DNA of 59,076 nt from Coriobacteriaceae bacterium (GTDB lineage: Bacteria > Actinomycetota > Coriobacteriia > Coriobacteriales > Coriobacteriaceae). The first letter of the stretch is position 1; the number at the start of each line of letters is the position of its first letter. The stretch spans positions 78,137 through 137,212 of the forward strand of contig CABIWB010000001.1 in the NCBI GenBank assembly GCA_902362275.1, written 5' to 3'. Of this stretch, positions 42,359-52,079 are shown one piece after another. Both the position numbers and the translations under genes were made by a program. The notes beneath the pieces were generated by a model. That model was given only the letters and a program-made list of their open reading frames with translations, was not told where the DNA came from and ran no database searches.

Positions 42359-45300
42359 ATGAGCAAACTCGTCGAGGGCATTAAAGACCGTGTGGTCGCT
42401 GCCGCACGCGAGGCTGCGCCCGCCGTGGTGGACGCAGCGCAGAAGGCCGCGACCGCGGCTGCCGAGAAAGTTGCTGAGGCAGTTGCCGATGCCAAGAACG
42501 TGGCAGGGGAGACGTCCGTCGTCAGCGAGCCCGCCACCGCCGCTGAGCCCGTAGCCGCCGCCCAGGCCCCCGAAGGCGCGATCTTCAACCCCGAGGCCGT
42601 CCGCGGCAACCTGCACCTGGGCATCGACGTGGGTTCCACCACCGTCAAGCTCGCCGTGCTCAACGACAACAACCAGATCGTGTACGCCAAGTACCAGCGC
42701 CATCACACCGATGTCCGCGCCTGTGCCCGCGACTTGTTCGAAGGCGCCGCGACCGTGTTGCCGACGGCCCAAATGACCTGCGCCATTACCGGCTCGGGTG
42801 GCCTGCTGCTGTCCCAGTGGCTCGACCTGGAGTTTGTCCAGGAGGTCATCGCCAGCAAGCGCGCCGTCGAGACCCTCATCCCGGCCACCGATGTCGCTAT
42901 CGAGCTGGGCGGCGAGGATGCCAAGATCATCTACTTCGACAACGGCATCGAGCAGCGCATGAACGGCACCTGCGCCGGCGGCACGGGCGCGTTCATCGAC
43001 CAGATGGCCACTCTGCTGCACACCGATGCCAGCGGCCTCAACGAGCTCGCGGCAAACGCCACCACCATCTATCCCATTGCCAGCCGCTGCGGCGTTTTTG
43101 CCAAGACCGACGTCCAGCCGCTGCTCAACGAGGGCGCCCGCCCCGAGGACGTGGCTGCCTCCATCTTCCAGGCCGTCGTGACCCAGACCATCTCGGGCCT
43201 AGCGTGCGGCCGTCCCATCCGCGGCAACGTCGCCTTCCTGGGTGGCCCGCTGCAGTACCTCTCCGAGCTGCGCCACCGCTTCTACCTCACGCTCAACCTG
43301 GACGAGGAGCACCGCATTGTGCCCCAAAACGCCCACCTGTTTGTGGCGAGCGGCGCCGCCATGGCGCATGAGTCCAACAAGCTCAGCACGTTCCCGCAGC
43401 TCATCGAGGCTATCGATGCCCTGGGTGACACACAGGGTGCCGAGGTCGAGCGCCTGGATCCGCTCTTTGCCACCGACGAGGACTTCGCCGAGTTCAAAAC
43501 CCGTCACGACCAGGAAGTCGTCCCCAAGGGCAAACTCGAAGGCTACACCGGCCGCGTGTTCATCGGCATCGACGCCGGTTCCACCACCATGAAGGCCGCG
43601 CTCGTGGGCGAGGACGGCCAGCTGTTGCACACCTGGTACGGCAACAACAATGGCGACATCCTGGGCACGGCCAAGGTCATCATGGCCGATTTCTACAACC
43701 ACATCCCCGCCGGCTGCACCATCGGCCACGTGACCACCACGGGCTACGGCGAGGCGCTGCTCATCGAGGCTCTCAAGGCAGACTCGGGTGAAATCGAGAC
43801 CGTCGCTCACCTGCGCGGCGCCAAGGCGTTCCTGCCCGGCGTCGAGTTCATTCTGGACATTGGCGGCCAGGACATGAAGTGCCTGCGCGTCAAGGACGGC
43901 GTCATCGAGCACATCATGCTCAACGAGGCCTGCTCGTCGGGCTGCGGCAGCTTTATCGAGAGCTTCGCCGTCTCTATGAACATGGACGTGCGCGCGTTCG
44001 CCGATGCCGCCATCCATGCCAAGGCCCCGGTCGACCTGGGCAGCCGCTGCACGGTCTTCATGAACTCGCGTGTCAAGCAGGCGCAAAAGGAAGGCGCCAC
44101 GGTGGGCGATATCGCGGCCGGTCTTTCCTATTCCGTCATTAAGAATGCCCTGTTCAAGGTTATTAAGCTGCGCGATCCCAAGGAGATCGGCAGCCAGGTG
44201 ATCGTTCAGGGCGGCACCTTTATGTCTGATGCCACGCTGCGCGCGTTTGAGCAGCTCACCGGCGTTCACGCCGTGCGTCCCGACATCGCCGGTTGCATGG
44301 GCGCCTATGGCGCTGCCCTGCTCGCCCGCGATCGCGCCGGCGCCGACGGCACCTCGACCATTCTTTCTGCCGAGGACATCGCGCACCTCACCGTGACGCA
44401 AAAGCATGTCCGCTGCGGTCGCTGCTCCAACAACTGTCAGCTTACCGTCAACGACTTTGGCGGCGGCAGGCGCTTCATTACCGGCAACCGCTGCGAGAAG
44501 GGCGCCGGCCACAAAAAGCAGAAAACCGAGGCCCCCAACCTCTTCAAAAAGAAAAACGAGTTGCTCTTTAACCGCGAGGTCCTGAGTCCCGACGAGGCCC
44601 CGCGCGGCACCGTCGGCATTCCGCGCGCGCTCAACATGTACGAGAACTACCCCTTCTGGCATGCGTTCTTTACGCGCCTAGGCTTTAGCGTGCAGCTGTC
44701 CGACCAGTCGAGTAAGAAGACCTACCAGGCGGGCATCGAGTCCATGCCGTCCGAGAGCGTGTGTTATCCGGCCAAGATGAGCCACGGCCATGTGATGAAC
44801 CTTATCGACCGCGATGTCGACTTCATTTGGATGCCGTGCGTGCGCTGGGAGCGCAAGGAGGATCCGACGGCTGGCAACTGTTACAACTGCCCCATCGTCA
44901 TGAGCTACCCCACGGCGCTGGCGCTCAATATTGACGAGATCCGCGAGCAGAACATCGAGTTCCTGTATCCGTTTGTGCCCTATCACGACAAGACCGAGCT
45001 CAAGCGTCGTCTGTACCAGGTGCTCGCCGTCGACCGCGTGGCCGATGCTGAGGCCGGTCGCGGTCGCGTGCGCGGTCCCAAGATCACGCGCTCCGAGGTC
45101 GATGCCGCCGTCAACGCCGCCTTTGAGGCCGACGCGCGCTTCCACGAGGACATCCAGACCATGGGCGAGGAGGCCCTTAAGTGGGTCGAGGACCACGGTG
45201 GCCATGGCATTGTGCTCGCCGGCCGTCCCTACCACAACGACCCCGAGATCAACCACGCCCTGCCCGAGCTTATCTCGAGCTTTGGCTTTGCGGCCTTTAC

Positions 45301-47140
45301 CGAGGATTCGCTCGCACATCTGGTAAAGCCCGAGCGCCCGATCCGCGTCGTCGACCAGTGGATGTACCACAGCCGCCTGTACGCCGTCGCCCGTTTTGTG
45401 ACGATGCGCAACGATTTGGACCTGATTCAGCTCAACTCCTTCGGCTGCGGTCTCGATGCCCTGACTACCGATCAGGTGCAGGAGATCCTGGAGGCCAGCG
45501 GCAAGATCTACACCGTGCTCAAGATCGATGAGGTGTCCAACCTGGGCGCCGCGCGCATCCGCATCCGCTCGCTCATGGCCGCGCTCAAGGACCAGGAAGC
45601 CGAGCGCTTGGCCGAGGCTACGGCCGCGGGCGAGGCCTACGAGCGGGGCGACGCCGCGCCGGTGGCACCCTCCACGGATGCCCCCGCGTTCGCGAGCCGC
45701 AAGTACACGTTTGAGGCTCAGCGCGAGGGTGCTTCGACCGCGTGGCCCAAGGTGCCCTTTACCGAGCAGATGCGCGAGGAGGGCTACACCATCCTGTGTC
45801 CGCAGATGGCGCCGATTCACTTTGACCTGGTCAAAGAGGTGTTCCGCGGTGCCGGCTACAACCTGGAGCTGCTGCCCTCGACCGACCACGATGCCGTCGA
45901 GGCCGGCCTGCGCTACGTGAACAATGACATTTGCTACCCGTCGATTCTGGTAACGGGTCAGATTATGGAGGCCATCGAGAGCGGCAGGTACGACCTGTCC
46001 AAGACGGCCGTGGTTATCAGCCAGACCGGCGGCGGCTGCCGTGCTACCAACTACATCGCGCTCATCCGCAAGGCACTGTGCGAGAGCGGGCACCCCGAGA
46101 TTCCGGTGATCTCGCTTTCGGCAGTGGCGCTCGGTGAGGACAACCCCGGCTTTAAGATTACGCCGGCGCTGCTTAAGCAGGCGGTCTACGCGGTGCTCTT
46201 TGGCGACGTGATGATGCAGATGCTCTACCGCTGCCGCCCGTACGAGGCCACGCCCGGTGCTGCCAACGCACTCTACGAGGAGTACATGGCACGCGCCCGC
46301 AAGTTAGCGCCCAAGTTCAACAGGCACAACTACACCAAGCTTGCGCGTGAGGCCATCCGCGCGTTCGACACTATGCCGCTTGTGGGCGAGGGCACCAAGC
46401 CGCGCGTGGGCGTGGTCGGCGAGATTCTGGTCAAGTTCCACCCCACAGCCAACAACCACGTGGTCGACGTTATCGAGCGCGAGGGCTGCGAGGCAGTGGT
46501 GCCGGGCCTGCTCGACTTCTTCCTGTACTCCATGAGTAACGCCGAACTGCAGAAGGACGAGCTGGGAAGCTCTGCTACCACGCGCGCTGGTATGCAGGCG
46601 CTCATCAAGCTGGTGGACTGGATGCGTACGCCGGTGGAGGAGATGCTCGAGAAGTCCCGCCGCTTCGAGGCGCCCGAGCGCATCGGCACCATGGCGGACA
46701 AGGCCCGTACGGTGCTTTCGGTGTGCAACAACATGGGCGAGGGCTGGCTGCTCACGGCCGAGATGCTCGACCTGATTGACCACGGTGCGCCCAACATCAT
46801 CTGCACGCAGCCCTTCGCGTGCCTGCCTAACCACGTGGTGGGCAAGGCTGTGATCAAGGAGCTGCGCCGCCAGCACCCCGAGAGCAATATCGTCGCGGTG
46901 GACTATGACCCCGGCGCGTCCGAGGTCAACCAGCTCAACCGTATTAAGCTCATGATTAGCGTGGCAAAGGAGAACATGCGCGCCGGCAAGGGCTTTAAGC
47001 TCGAGAAGGTGGCGCCGCTCGCGATGGACGAGGTTACCGGCCAGATGCGTGCCCACGACGGCTGCACGAGTTGCGGACCGGCCGGCGAGGAGGCCGTGGC
47101 ATCGGTCGCTGAGCGCCTGGGACGCGGCATTAAGAAGTAA
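42359..47140 (+). CDS. Giant acyl-CoA dehydratase activase-related protein (two BcrAD/BadFG domains plus DUF2229)
   Basis: 1593 residues. An Ala-rich helical N-terminus (1-75), then two ASKHA ATPase domains: GIDVGSTTVKLA near residue 88 and GIDAGSTTMKAA near 402, each with a cluster-binding Cys region (NGTCAGGTGAFIDQM; NEACSSGCGSFIE). A CGRCSNNCQL motif follows near 683, then a DUF2229 domain (VGIPRALNMYENYPFW, CYPAKMSHGHV) and a C-terminal part resembling dehydratase subunits (NDICYPSILVTGQI, GGGCRATNY). Activases of 2-hydroxyacyl-CoA dehydratases couple ATP hydrolysis to low-potential electron transfer. No dehydratase subunits lie beside it. RBS GAGGAGAG. Confidence 0.9.
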   Translation: MSKLVEGIKDRVVAAAREAAPAVVDAAQKAATAAAEKVAEAVADAKNVAGETSVVSEPATAAEPVAAAQAPEGAIFNPEAVRGNLHLGIDVGSTTVKLAVLNDNNQIVYAKYQRHHTDVRACARDLFEGAATVLPTAQMTCAITGSGGLLLSQWLDLEFVQEVIASKRAVETLIPATDVAIELGGEDAKIIYFDNGIEQRMNGTCAGGTGAFIDQMATLLHTDASGLNELAANATTIYPIASRCGVFAKTDVQPLLNEGARPEDVAASIFQAVVTQTISGLACGRPIRGNVAFLGGPLQYLSELRHRFYLTLNLDEEHRIVPQNAHLFVASGAAMAHESNKLSTFPQLIEAIDALGDTQGAEVERLDPLFATDEDFAEFKTRHDQEVVPKGKLEGYTGRVFIGIDAGSTTMKAALVGEDGQLLHTWYGNNNGDILGTAKVIMADFYNHIPAGCTIGHVTTTGYGEALLIEALKADSGEIETVAHLRGAKAFLPGVEFILDIGGQDMKCLRVKDGVIEHIMLNEACSSGCGSFIESFAVSMNMDVRAFADAAIHAKAPVDLGSRCTVFMNSRVKQAQKEGATVGDIAAGLSYSVIKNALFKVIKLRDPKEIGSQVIVQGGTFMSDATLRAFEQLTGVHAVRPDIAGCMGAYGAALLARDRAGADGTSTILSAEDIAHLTVTQKHVRCGRCSNNCQLTVNDFGGGRRFITGNRCEKGAGHKKQKTEAPNLFKKKNELLFNREVLSPDEAPRGTVGIPRALNMYENYPFWHAFFTRLGFSVQLSDQSSKKTYQAGIESMPSESVCYPAKMSHGHVMNLIDRDVDFIWMPCVRWERKEDPTAGNCYNCPIVMSYPTALALNIDEIREQNIEFLYPFVPYHDKTELKRRLYQVLAVDRVADAEAGRGRVRGPKITRSEVDAAVNAAFEADARFHEDIQTMGEEALKWVEDHGGHGIVLAGRPYHNDPEINHALPELISSFGFAAFTEDSLAHLVKPERPIRVVDQWMYHSRLYAVARFVTMRNDLDLIQLNSFGCGLDALTTDQVQEILEASGKIYTVLKIDEVSNLGAARIRIRSLMAALKDQEAERLAEATAAGEAYERGDAAPVAPSTDAPAFASRKYTFEAQREGASTAWPKVPFTEQMREEGYTILCPQMAPIHFDLVKEVFRGAGYNLELLPSTDHDAVEAGLRYVNNDICYPSILVTGQIMEAIESGRYDLSKTAVVISQTGGGCRATNYIALIRKALCESGHPEIPVISLSAVALGEDNPGFKITPALLKQAVYAVLFGDVMMQMLYRCRPYEATPGAANALYEEYMARARKLAPKFNRHNYTKLAREAIRAFDTMPLVGEGTKPRVGVVGEILVKFHPTANNHVVDVIEREGCEAVVPGLLDFFLYSMSNAELQKDELGSSATTRAGMQALIKLVDWMRTPVEEMLEKSRRFEAPERIGTMADKARTVLSVCNNMGEGWLLTAEMLDLIDHGAPNIICTQPFACLPNHVVGKAVIKELRRQHPESNIVAVDYDPGASEVNQLNRIKLMISVAKENMRAGKGFKLEKVAPLAMDEVTGQMRAHDGCTSCGPAGEEAVASVAERLGRGIKK

Positions 47141-47168
47141 CTGGCCTGCTTTGGGCTGGACATGAGAC

Positions 47169-47205
47169 AAACGGGTGGCAGCCGTGCCGGCTACCACCCG
47201 TTTTT
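47169..47205 (+). terminator. Rho-independent terminator after the activase gene
   Basis: AAACGGGTGGCAGCC and GGCTACCACCCGTTT pair around a short loop, followed by TTTT. Confidence 0.88.
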
Positions 47206-47261
47206 GCTGGACATATGTTGCGTAAATGGGCTTGTTGACGCCTTCAGCGGACTCGGATTTC

Positions 47262-47383
47262 GGAAGTGCGGGGAAAAACTCCGAACCTCCGAGCACACTG
47301 CTCTTTTGGGCTCTCGTTACCTGCGGTTTTGTTGCTAAAAAAGTCGGTCTGGTCGGCGAAACTCAATTTTTCACCGCACTTCC
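47262..47383. repeat. AGAAGTGCGG intergenic element (copy 2)
   Basis: Same 122-base length and orientation as the copy at 7463-7584. Ends GGAAGTGCGGGGAAAAA and TTTTTCACCGCACTTCC; the end pair has changed jointly (AGAAG/CTTCT there, GGAAG/CTTCC here). It fills the centre of the 415-base gap 47141-47555; nothing else is seen there apart from the terminator. Confidence 0.7.
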
Positions 47384-47555
47384 GAAAACGACGGCCCTGC
47401 GGTACGATAAACGGCCTTTAAAGCCCTGAGATAATGAACAGGTGTAGCCGTTCGCCGCAAATTACCGTCCGTTTATAGAACCCACCCCCAGCGTGCAGTC
47501 CCCTTACGGTTGAATAAATACACATCTATGGAATTACGTAAGAGAGGACCGTTTC

Positions 47556-48515
47556 ATGAGCTACAAGACCGTTTGTGTTGCTGGCGGCGGCGTGTTGGGA
47601 AGCCAGATTGCCTTTCAGGCTGCCTACTGCGGCTTTGATGTAACGATTTGGCTGCGCAGCGAGGGCAGCATCGGCCGCACCCAGCCCAAGATCGATCATG
47701 TGCGCGAGGAGTACATCGCTGCTATCGAGGGCATGGAGGACGGCACGGGCGAGTGGTGCGCCGGTATCGCCGATAGCGATCGGCCCTTCGACAAGGAGGT
47801 GGCACTCGCCGCCGTCGAGCGCGCCTACTCCACACTCAAGCTGGAGCTCGATCTTGCCAAGGCAGTGGCCGACGCCGACCTGGTCATCGAGTCTATGGCC
47901 GAGGACACCCAGGCAAAGATCGACTTCTACAAGAAGCTCGCCCCGGTACTCCCGCAAAAGACCGTCGTCGTGACCAACTCCTCCACGCTGCTGCCGAGTA
48001 CCTTTGCCAAGTACACCGGCCGCCCCGAGAAGTACCTGTCGTTGCACTTTGCCAACTCCATCTGGAAGAACAACATGACCGAGGTCATGGCACAGGGCCA
48101 AACCGACAAGCGCTATTTCGATGAGCTCGTCGACTTTGCCAACGATATTCGCATGCTTGCCCTGCCCGTCAACAAGGAAAAGAACGGCTATCTGCTCAAT
48201 TCCATGCTGGTGCCGTGGCTGCTTGCGGGCCTTGACCTGTATGCCTCGGGTGTGAGTGACCCCAAGAGCATCGACCTCGCGTGGACGCGTGGCACTGGCG
48301 CCCCCAAGGGTCCGTTCCGCGTATTCGACACGGTTGGTATCCAGACGGCCTACAACATCGTCATGCAGTATCAGAAGGTGCCGGGCCTGGTGAGCCCGCT
48401 GCTCAAAAAGATGATGATGCCCTACAACTTTAAGGCCATGGCATCCGTCCTCAAGCAGATGCTCGACGAAGGCAAGCTGGGCGAAAGCTCGGGCGAGGGC
48501 TTCTTCAAGTACTAA
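47556..48515 (+). CDS. 3-hydroxyacyl-CoA dehydrogenase
   Basis: 319 residues. Rossmann domain with VAGGGVLGSQIAFQAAYCGFDV (GxGxxG as GGGVLG), catalytic region TNSSTLLPS and LHFANSIWKNN (the His-Glu pair region, where the usual HFFNP reads HFANS), then a C-terminal helical domain ending GKLGESSGEGFFKY. It oxidises 3-hydroxyacyl-CoA (for example 3-hydroxybutyryl-CoA) with NAD. ATG at 47556 follows GAGAGGA. It is not beside other butyrate genes, and the altered active-site loop leaves substrate choice open. Confidence 0.88.
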   Translation: MSYKTVCVAGGGVLGSQIAFQAAYCGFDVTIWLRSEGSIGRTQPKIDHVREEYIAAIEGMEDGTGEWCAGIADSDRPFDKEVALAAVERAYSTLKLELDLAKAVADADLVIESMAEDTQAKIDFYKKLAPVLPQKTVVVTNSSTLLPSTFAKYTGRPEKYLSLHFANSIWKNNMTEVMAQGQTDKRYFDELVDFANDIRMLALPVNKEKNGYLLNSMLVPWLLAGLDLYASGVSDPKSIDLAWTRGTGAPKGPFRVFDTVGIQTAYNIVMQYQKVPGLVSPLLKKMMMPYNFKAMASVLKQMLDEGKLGESSGEGFFKY

Positions 48516-48556
48516 ATAATGATCCCTCGGCAACATTAGGAAACGTATCATTTGCA

Positions 48557-48601
48557 GCGTCATGCGCCGCATAGCCTGTGTGCCATTTCGGCGCATGACG
48601 C
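48557..48601. repeat. Perfect 13-base hairpin before the acetyltransferase remnant
   Basis: GCGTCATGCGCCG (48557-48569) and CGGCGCATGACGC (48589-48601) with a 19-base loop. It ends 38 bases before the ATG of the broken gene. Terminator of the dehydrogenase gene or regulatory structure. Confidence 0.5.
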
Positions 48602-48639
48602 AAAAGAAACTGATGTGCGGGGATAGAGGGGAAACGGTA

Positions 48640-49436
48640 ATGGATCGGCAAATCGTGCTTAAGCAGGATATCCTCGACGCGCTCTCCGCTGTCGGTATGT
48701 GCGCAGGGCAGACGGTTATGGTCCATTGCTCGCTCAGCGCGCTTGGATATGTGTGCGGCGGCGCACAGCCGGTAATCGAGGCGCTGCTCCAGATGGTGGG
48801 CGAGACCGGTACCATCATGATGCCGACGCAATCATGGAAAAGCTTGGACCCCGAGAGTGGTGTCCATTGGCAAGAGCCGCAAGAATAGTTGCAGCTGATT
48901 CGCGATAACTGGCCTGCCTATGACAAGCGCATTACGCCCACCAACACGATGGGTGCCGTGGCTGAGATGTTCCGGACGTGGCCGGGCACGTTTCGCAGCG
49001 ATCACCCAGCGCGTTCAGTGGCGGCAAACGGCCAGCAGCGCAATTCCTGACGGAGAACCACGACCTGAGCAACATCTTTGGCGATGGATCGCCCATCGCG
49101 CGTCTGTACGATTTGGACGGCTATGTTCTGCTGGTGGGCGTTGGCTATGACAAGAATACGTCACTGCATTTGGCAGATGCCCGTGCGCAGTACCCCGGCA
49201 AGCACGACTGTGTGGAACACAGTGCGATTGTGGAAAACGGTCGACGCATATGGAAGGAATACCGCACGCTCTTTGTCGATGGCGAGGATTTCGATGAAAT
49301 CGGTGCTGCTTTTGAGCGTGAATGCTCGGTTCGTACGGCGCCTCTCGGTAACGGGATAATCCGTTTTATGCGCCAGCGCGAGCTTGTCGACTTTGCCGTG
49401 GGCTGGATTGAGCGCCATCGCGGCCGTCTCGAATGA
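48640..49436 (+). pseudogene. Aminoglycoside N(3)-acetyltransferase family, interrupted twice
   Basis: Reading across lesions gives a protein of about 265 residues matching the AAC(3) (Antibiotic_NAT) family: VMVHCSLSALGYVCGGAQPVIEALL, GTIMMPTQSW, ITPTNTMGAVAEMFRTWPGTFRSDHPARSVAA, then LTENHDLSNIFGDGSPIARLYDLDGYVLLVGVG. A TAG at 48886-48888 ends the first frame after QEPQE, and a single-base loss near 49035-49045 shifts the second part. Neither fragment has the whole fold. The family acetylates aminoglycosides, though many members act on other amines. Confidence 0.82.
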
Positions 49437-49577
49437 TTCGGGGGCATTGCGGGCCAACTGTGCGTCCTGTGTCTCTGCATCGCCGCAAACCTAAGCTACC
49501 GCTAAGGGGCGTTTGCTAAGCTGCGAGCGATATTGGACAAGGCTGGGCAAGTGCCTCCGCATATGAAGGAAACGACA

Positions 49578-51313
49578 GTGGCATTCAAAGACGGTAACGA
49601 TTTGAAATTGCGTGACAAAGACGGCAGACTGTTCTCGCGTCGAGCGGCTCTTGCGGGTGCGGCGGGCGCGCTGGCGCTTGCCGGGACAGAGCTCATGGGC
49701 TGCTCTGCTTTTGGCGTCAGCGCGAACGACGCATCTACTGCGAGCAACGAGCTCACCGACGAGCAAAAGAAGCTGCACAAGCAGATTGTCGCGACCTATG
49801 ACGTCGAGAAACAAGCGGCCATCAAGGAGTGGCTCGATGCTGAGTATGCTGCAGGCGGCTACGACGAAACTGCCCCGTTTGTCGCACAGGACTCCTTTGG
49901 CACCGACATCCTGAGCTGCTACGTCCGCTTTGCAACGGTAGATCCCGTAACCGTCTCCTACAAGGTCGCCGGTCGCAAAAAGTCCGGTGACGCGCCCAAA
50001 GTCGCCGCCTTTTCCCGTGGGCCCCACAGCGGCGACACGCCGGCAACGGAGCACGAGTTCAAGGTCATCGGCCTCATTCCCAACCACAAAAACACGGTAA
50101 CCCTCACCTGTACCGCACAAGACGGCGCCAGCCGAACCTCGACGTTCACGGTTGAGACCCCGGCTCTCAAGGGCGAGGAGGAAGAACGCCTCGCCGTCAC
50201 GGCGGGGGAGTCCAACACGCCGCTTGCCGATGGTCTCTTTACCATCCTGGGCAACGACTCGTCCAAGCTCGACTTTATGTACCTCTACGACAACGACGGC
50301 CAGATCCGCGGCGAGGTGCCGATTGTCGGCTACCGCTGCCATCGCCTGCTGTTCCCAGGCGACGGCAGCATGATCATGAGCGTCTCGACTACCAAGATGG
50401 CCCAGATTAACGCCATCGGCCAGGTGGTAAACGTCTGGAGCACGGGCGACTATGAGTTGCACCACGACTACGCCTTCGATGACGACGCAATCTGCTGGTG
50501 CTGGCGAGCCATGCCGGCTCCGAAGCCGATTTGGACGTCGACCGCGCGGCTGCCAAAAAAGGCAAGGACGACCGCGTTAATGTCGAGGACCTCATCATCA
50601 AAATCGACGTGACAATCGGCGATGTCTCCCTCGTCGTGGACCTGGGCGACATGTTCCCCGATCTCAAAGCGAGCGCCAAGGTGGCCTTGGACGGCGACCT
50701 GGATTGGATCCATATCAACACGATTCAGTGGCTCGGCGGCGGTACCGTCCTGCTCAGCTCGCGCGAAACCTCGACGGTCATCAAGCTCGCCGATATCTAC
50801 GGCACGCCCACGGTCGATTGGCTCATGGGCTCGCCCGATTTCTGGGCCGGTTCGGGCTTTGAGGACAAACTGCTGCAAGCCCAGGGCGATTTTTCGCTCA
50901 ACGCAGGCCAGCACAGCGTGACGTATCTGCCGAGTCCTGACACGGCAACGACCGGTTGCTACCAGGTGCTGCTGTACGACAACAACTTTGGTGCGGCCGA
51001 GAGCTATCCCAAGTTCGACTGGGGCCAGCTGGGCGCCGCGGTGGTGACCGACTACAACAAGGGCACGCATTCGTTTGGGCGCGTGTTCGCGGTAGACGAG
51101 ACCGCGCGTACCTACGAGCTCGAGGACCAGATCGCCGTGCCGTTTTCGGGCTACGTAAGCAGTGCACAGCGCGTCGGCGATTCGAATAGCATGCTTGTGG
51201 CATCGGGCCGGGCCAAGACCTTTGCCGAGTACGATCGCTACGGGTTGCCCATCGCCACCTACGAGATGGAAGCCGAGAAGTTCATCTACCGCGTGTACAA
51301 GTACGGGTTGTAG
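49578..51313 (+). pseudogene. Aryl-sulfate sulfotransferase-type lipoprotein, frameshifted
   Basis: Two frames join into one protein of about 578 residues. It starts at GTG 49578 (behind GAAGGA) with a twin-arginine signal LFSRRAALAGAAGALALAG and lipobox LMGC, then a beta-propeller arylsulfotransferase fold (GYRCHRLLFPGDGSMIMSV, DWIHINTIQWLGGGTVLLSSRETSTVIKL, HSVTYLPSP). The frames meet near 50487: DYAFDDDA in the first, LLVLASHAGSEADL in the second, one base apart. Enzymes of this kind move sulfate between phenols in the envelope and occur in gut anaerobes. Decay or a sequence error. Confidence 0.8.
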
Positions 51314-51504
51314 GGCCGCGCTTAGGTTTGACCAATGGCGTATGAAAGCACGCCGTTCGCCGATGCCCCCTCCGCGAGTGACAGCCATATGGTTTGATAA
51401 AAGAAGCATATAGGTGTCGCTGGCCTGCCGGTGACGTTCCCCCCTGATATCGGAGGTTCCAGGTATGTTTCGCGCTCCGTTAAATAACTATCGGTTGGGC
51501 TAAC

Positions 51505-51954
51505 ATGGGTCGCCGTGCTATTTCGATAACCCTTGCAGTGGTCTGCCTGACTGTGCTCCTGGGCGCTACAGGGCTGTTTGCTATAAGCCGAGAAACGTCC
51601 TATATGCAGGAATGCGCTTCCGAAGGGTTTGCCATTGATGGTTTCTATCGGGATGACAAAACGAGTCGGGAAACCCTGGCTTTTCTTGAGGAGGACAACT
51701 GTCGATGGCAGCTGGTCGACCAAGACGGAATCTGCACAGACGGGCAGTTTAAGCGTACGGATGACCCCAATATCCTGATATTAAAGAAGGAAAACGGTGA
51801 AGAATTCGGTACGGTCCACGTGGCGTATATGTCACGCCGACGCGAGCAAGGCCAGCTCTATCTATTTAGAGATAGCAAAGTGACCCGATTTTATCTGGTG
51901 AGCACCAAACCTGCGTTTACGGTGGAGTCCGGCGATGTCGATCCGGACAGTTGA
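51505..51954 (+). CDS. Small membrane-anchored protein of unknown function
   Basis: 149 residues. An N-terminal signal anchor (ISITLAVVCLTVLLGATGLFAI) and a soluble outer part with alternating strands (DNCRWQLVDQDGICTDGQF, FGTVHVAYMSRR) that may form a small beta barrel. I do not recognise a family. No obvious RBS stronger than GGG. The base composition is somewhat AT-richer than its neighbours. Stands alone. Confidence 0.7.
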   Translation: MGRRAISITLAVVCLTVLLGATGLFAISRETSYMQECASEGFAIDGFYRDDKTSRETLAFLEEDNCRWQLVDQDGICTDGQFKRTDDPNILILKKENGEEFGTVHVAYMSRRREQGQLYLFRDSKVTRFYLVSTKPAFTVESGDVDPDS

Positions 51955-51973
51955 TTCACGGTAATAAAACAGA

Positions 51974-52005
51974 GAGCGGGGCGCGGGTGTGAACTGCACC
52001 CCGCT
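51974..52005 (+). terminator. Hairpin after the small membrane protein
   Basis: AGCGGGGCGC and GCACCCCGCT pair imperfectly after the stop; a short ATTTG follows. Confidence 0.45.
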
Positions 52006-52079
52006 ATTTGCTCGTGTCCGTATCGCGTCTGCGCCTTGTCGTAACTTGCGTCCGTGCGAGCATTCATCCCACGCCGGCA

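Noticed and set aside
48640..49436. Functional aminoglycoside resistance gene
   Set aside because: A stop codon and a frameshift split the fold; neither fragment is likely active, and many family members do not act on antibiotics.
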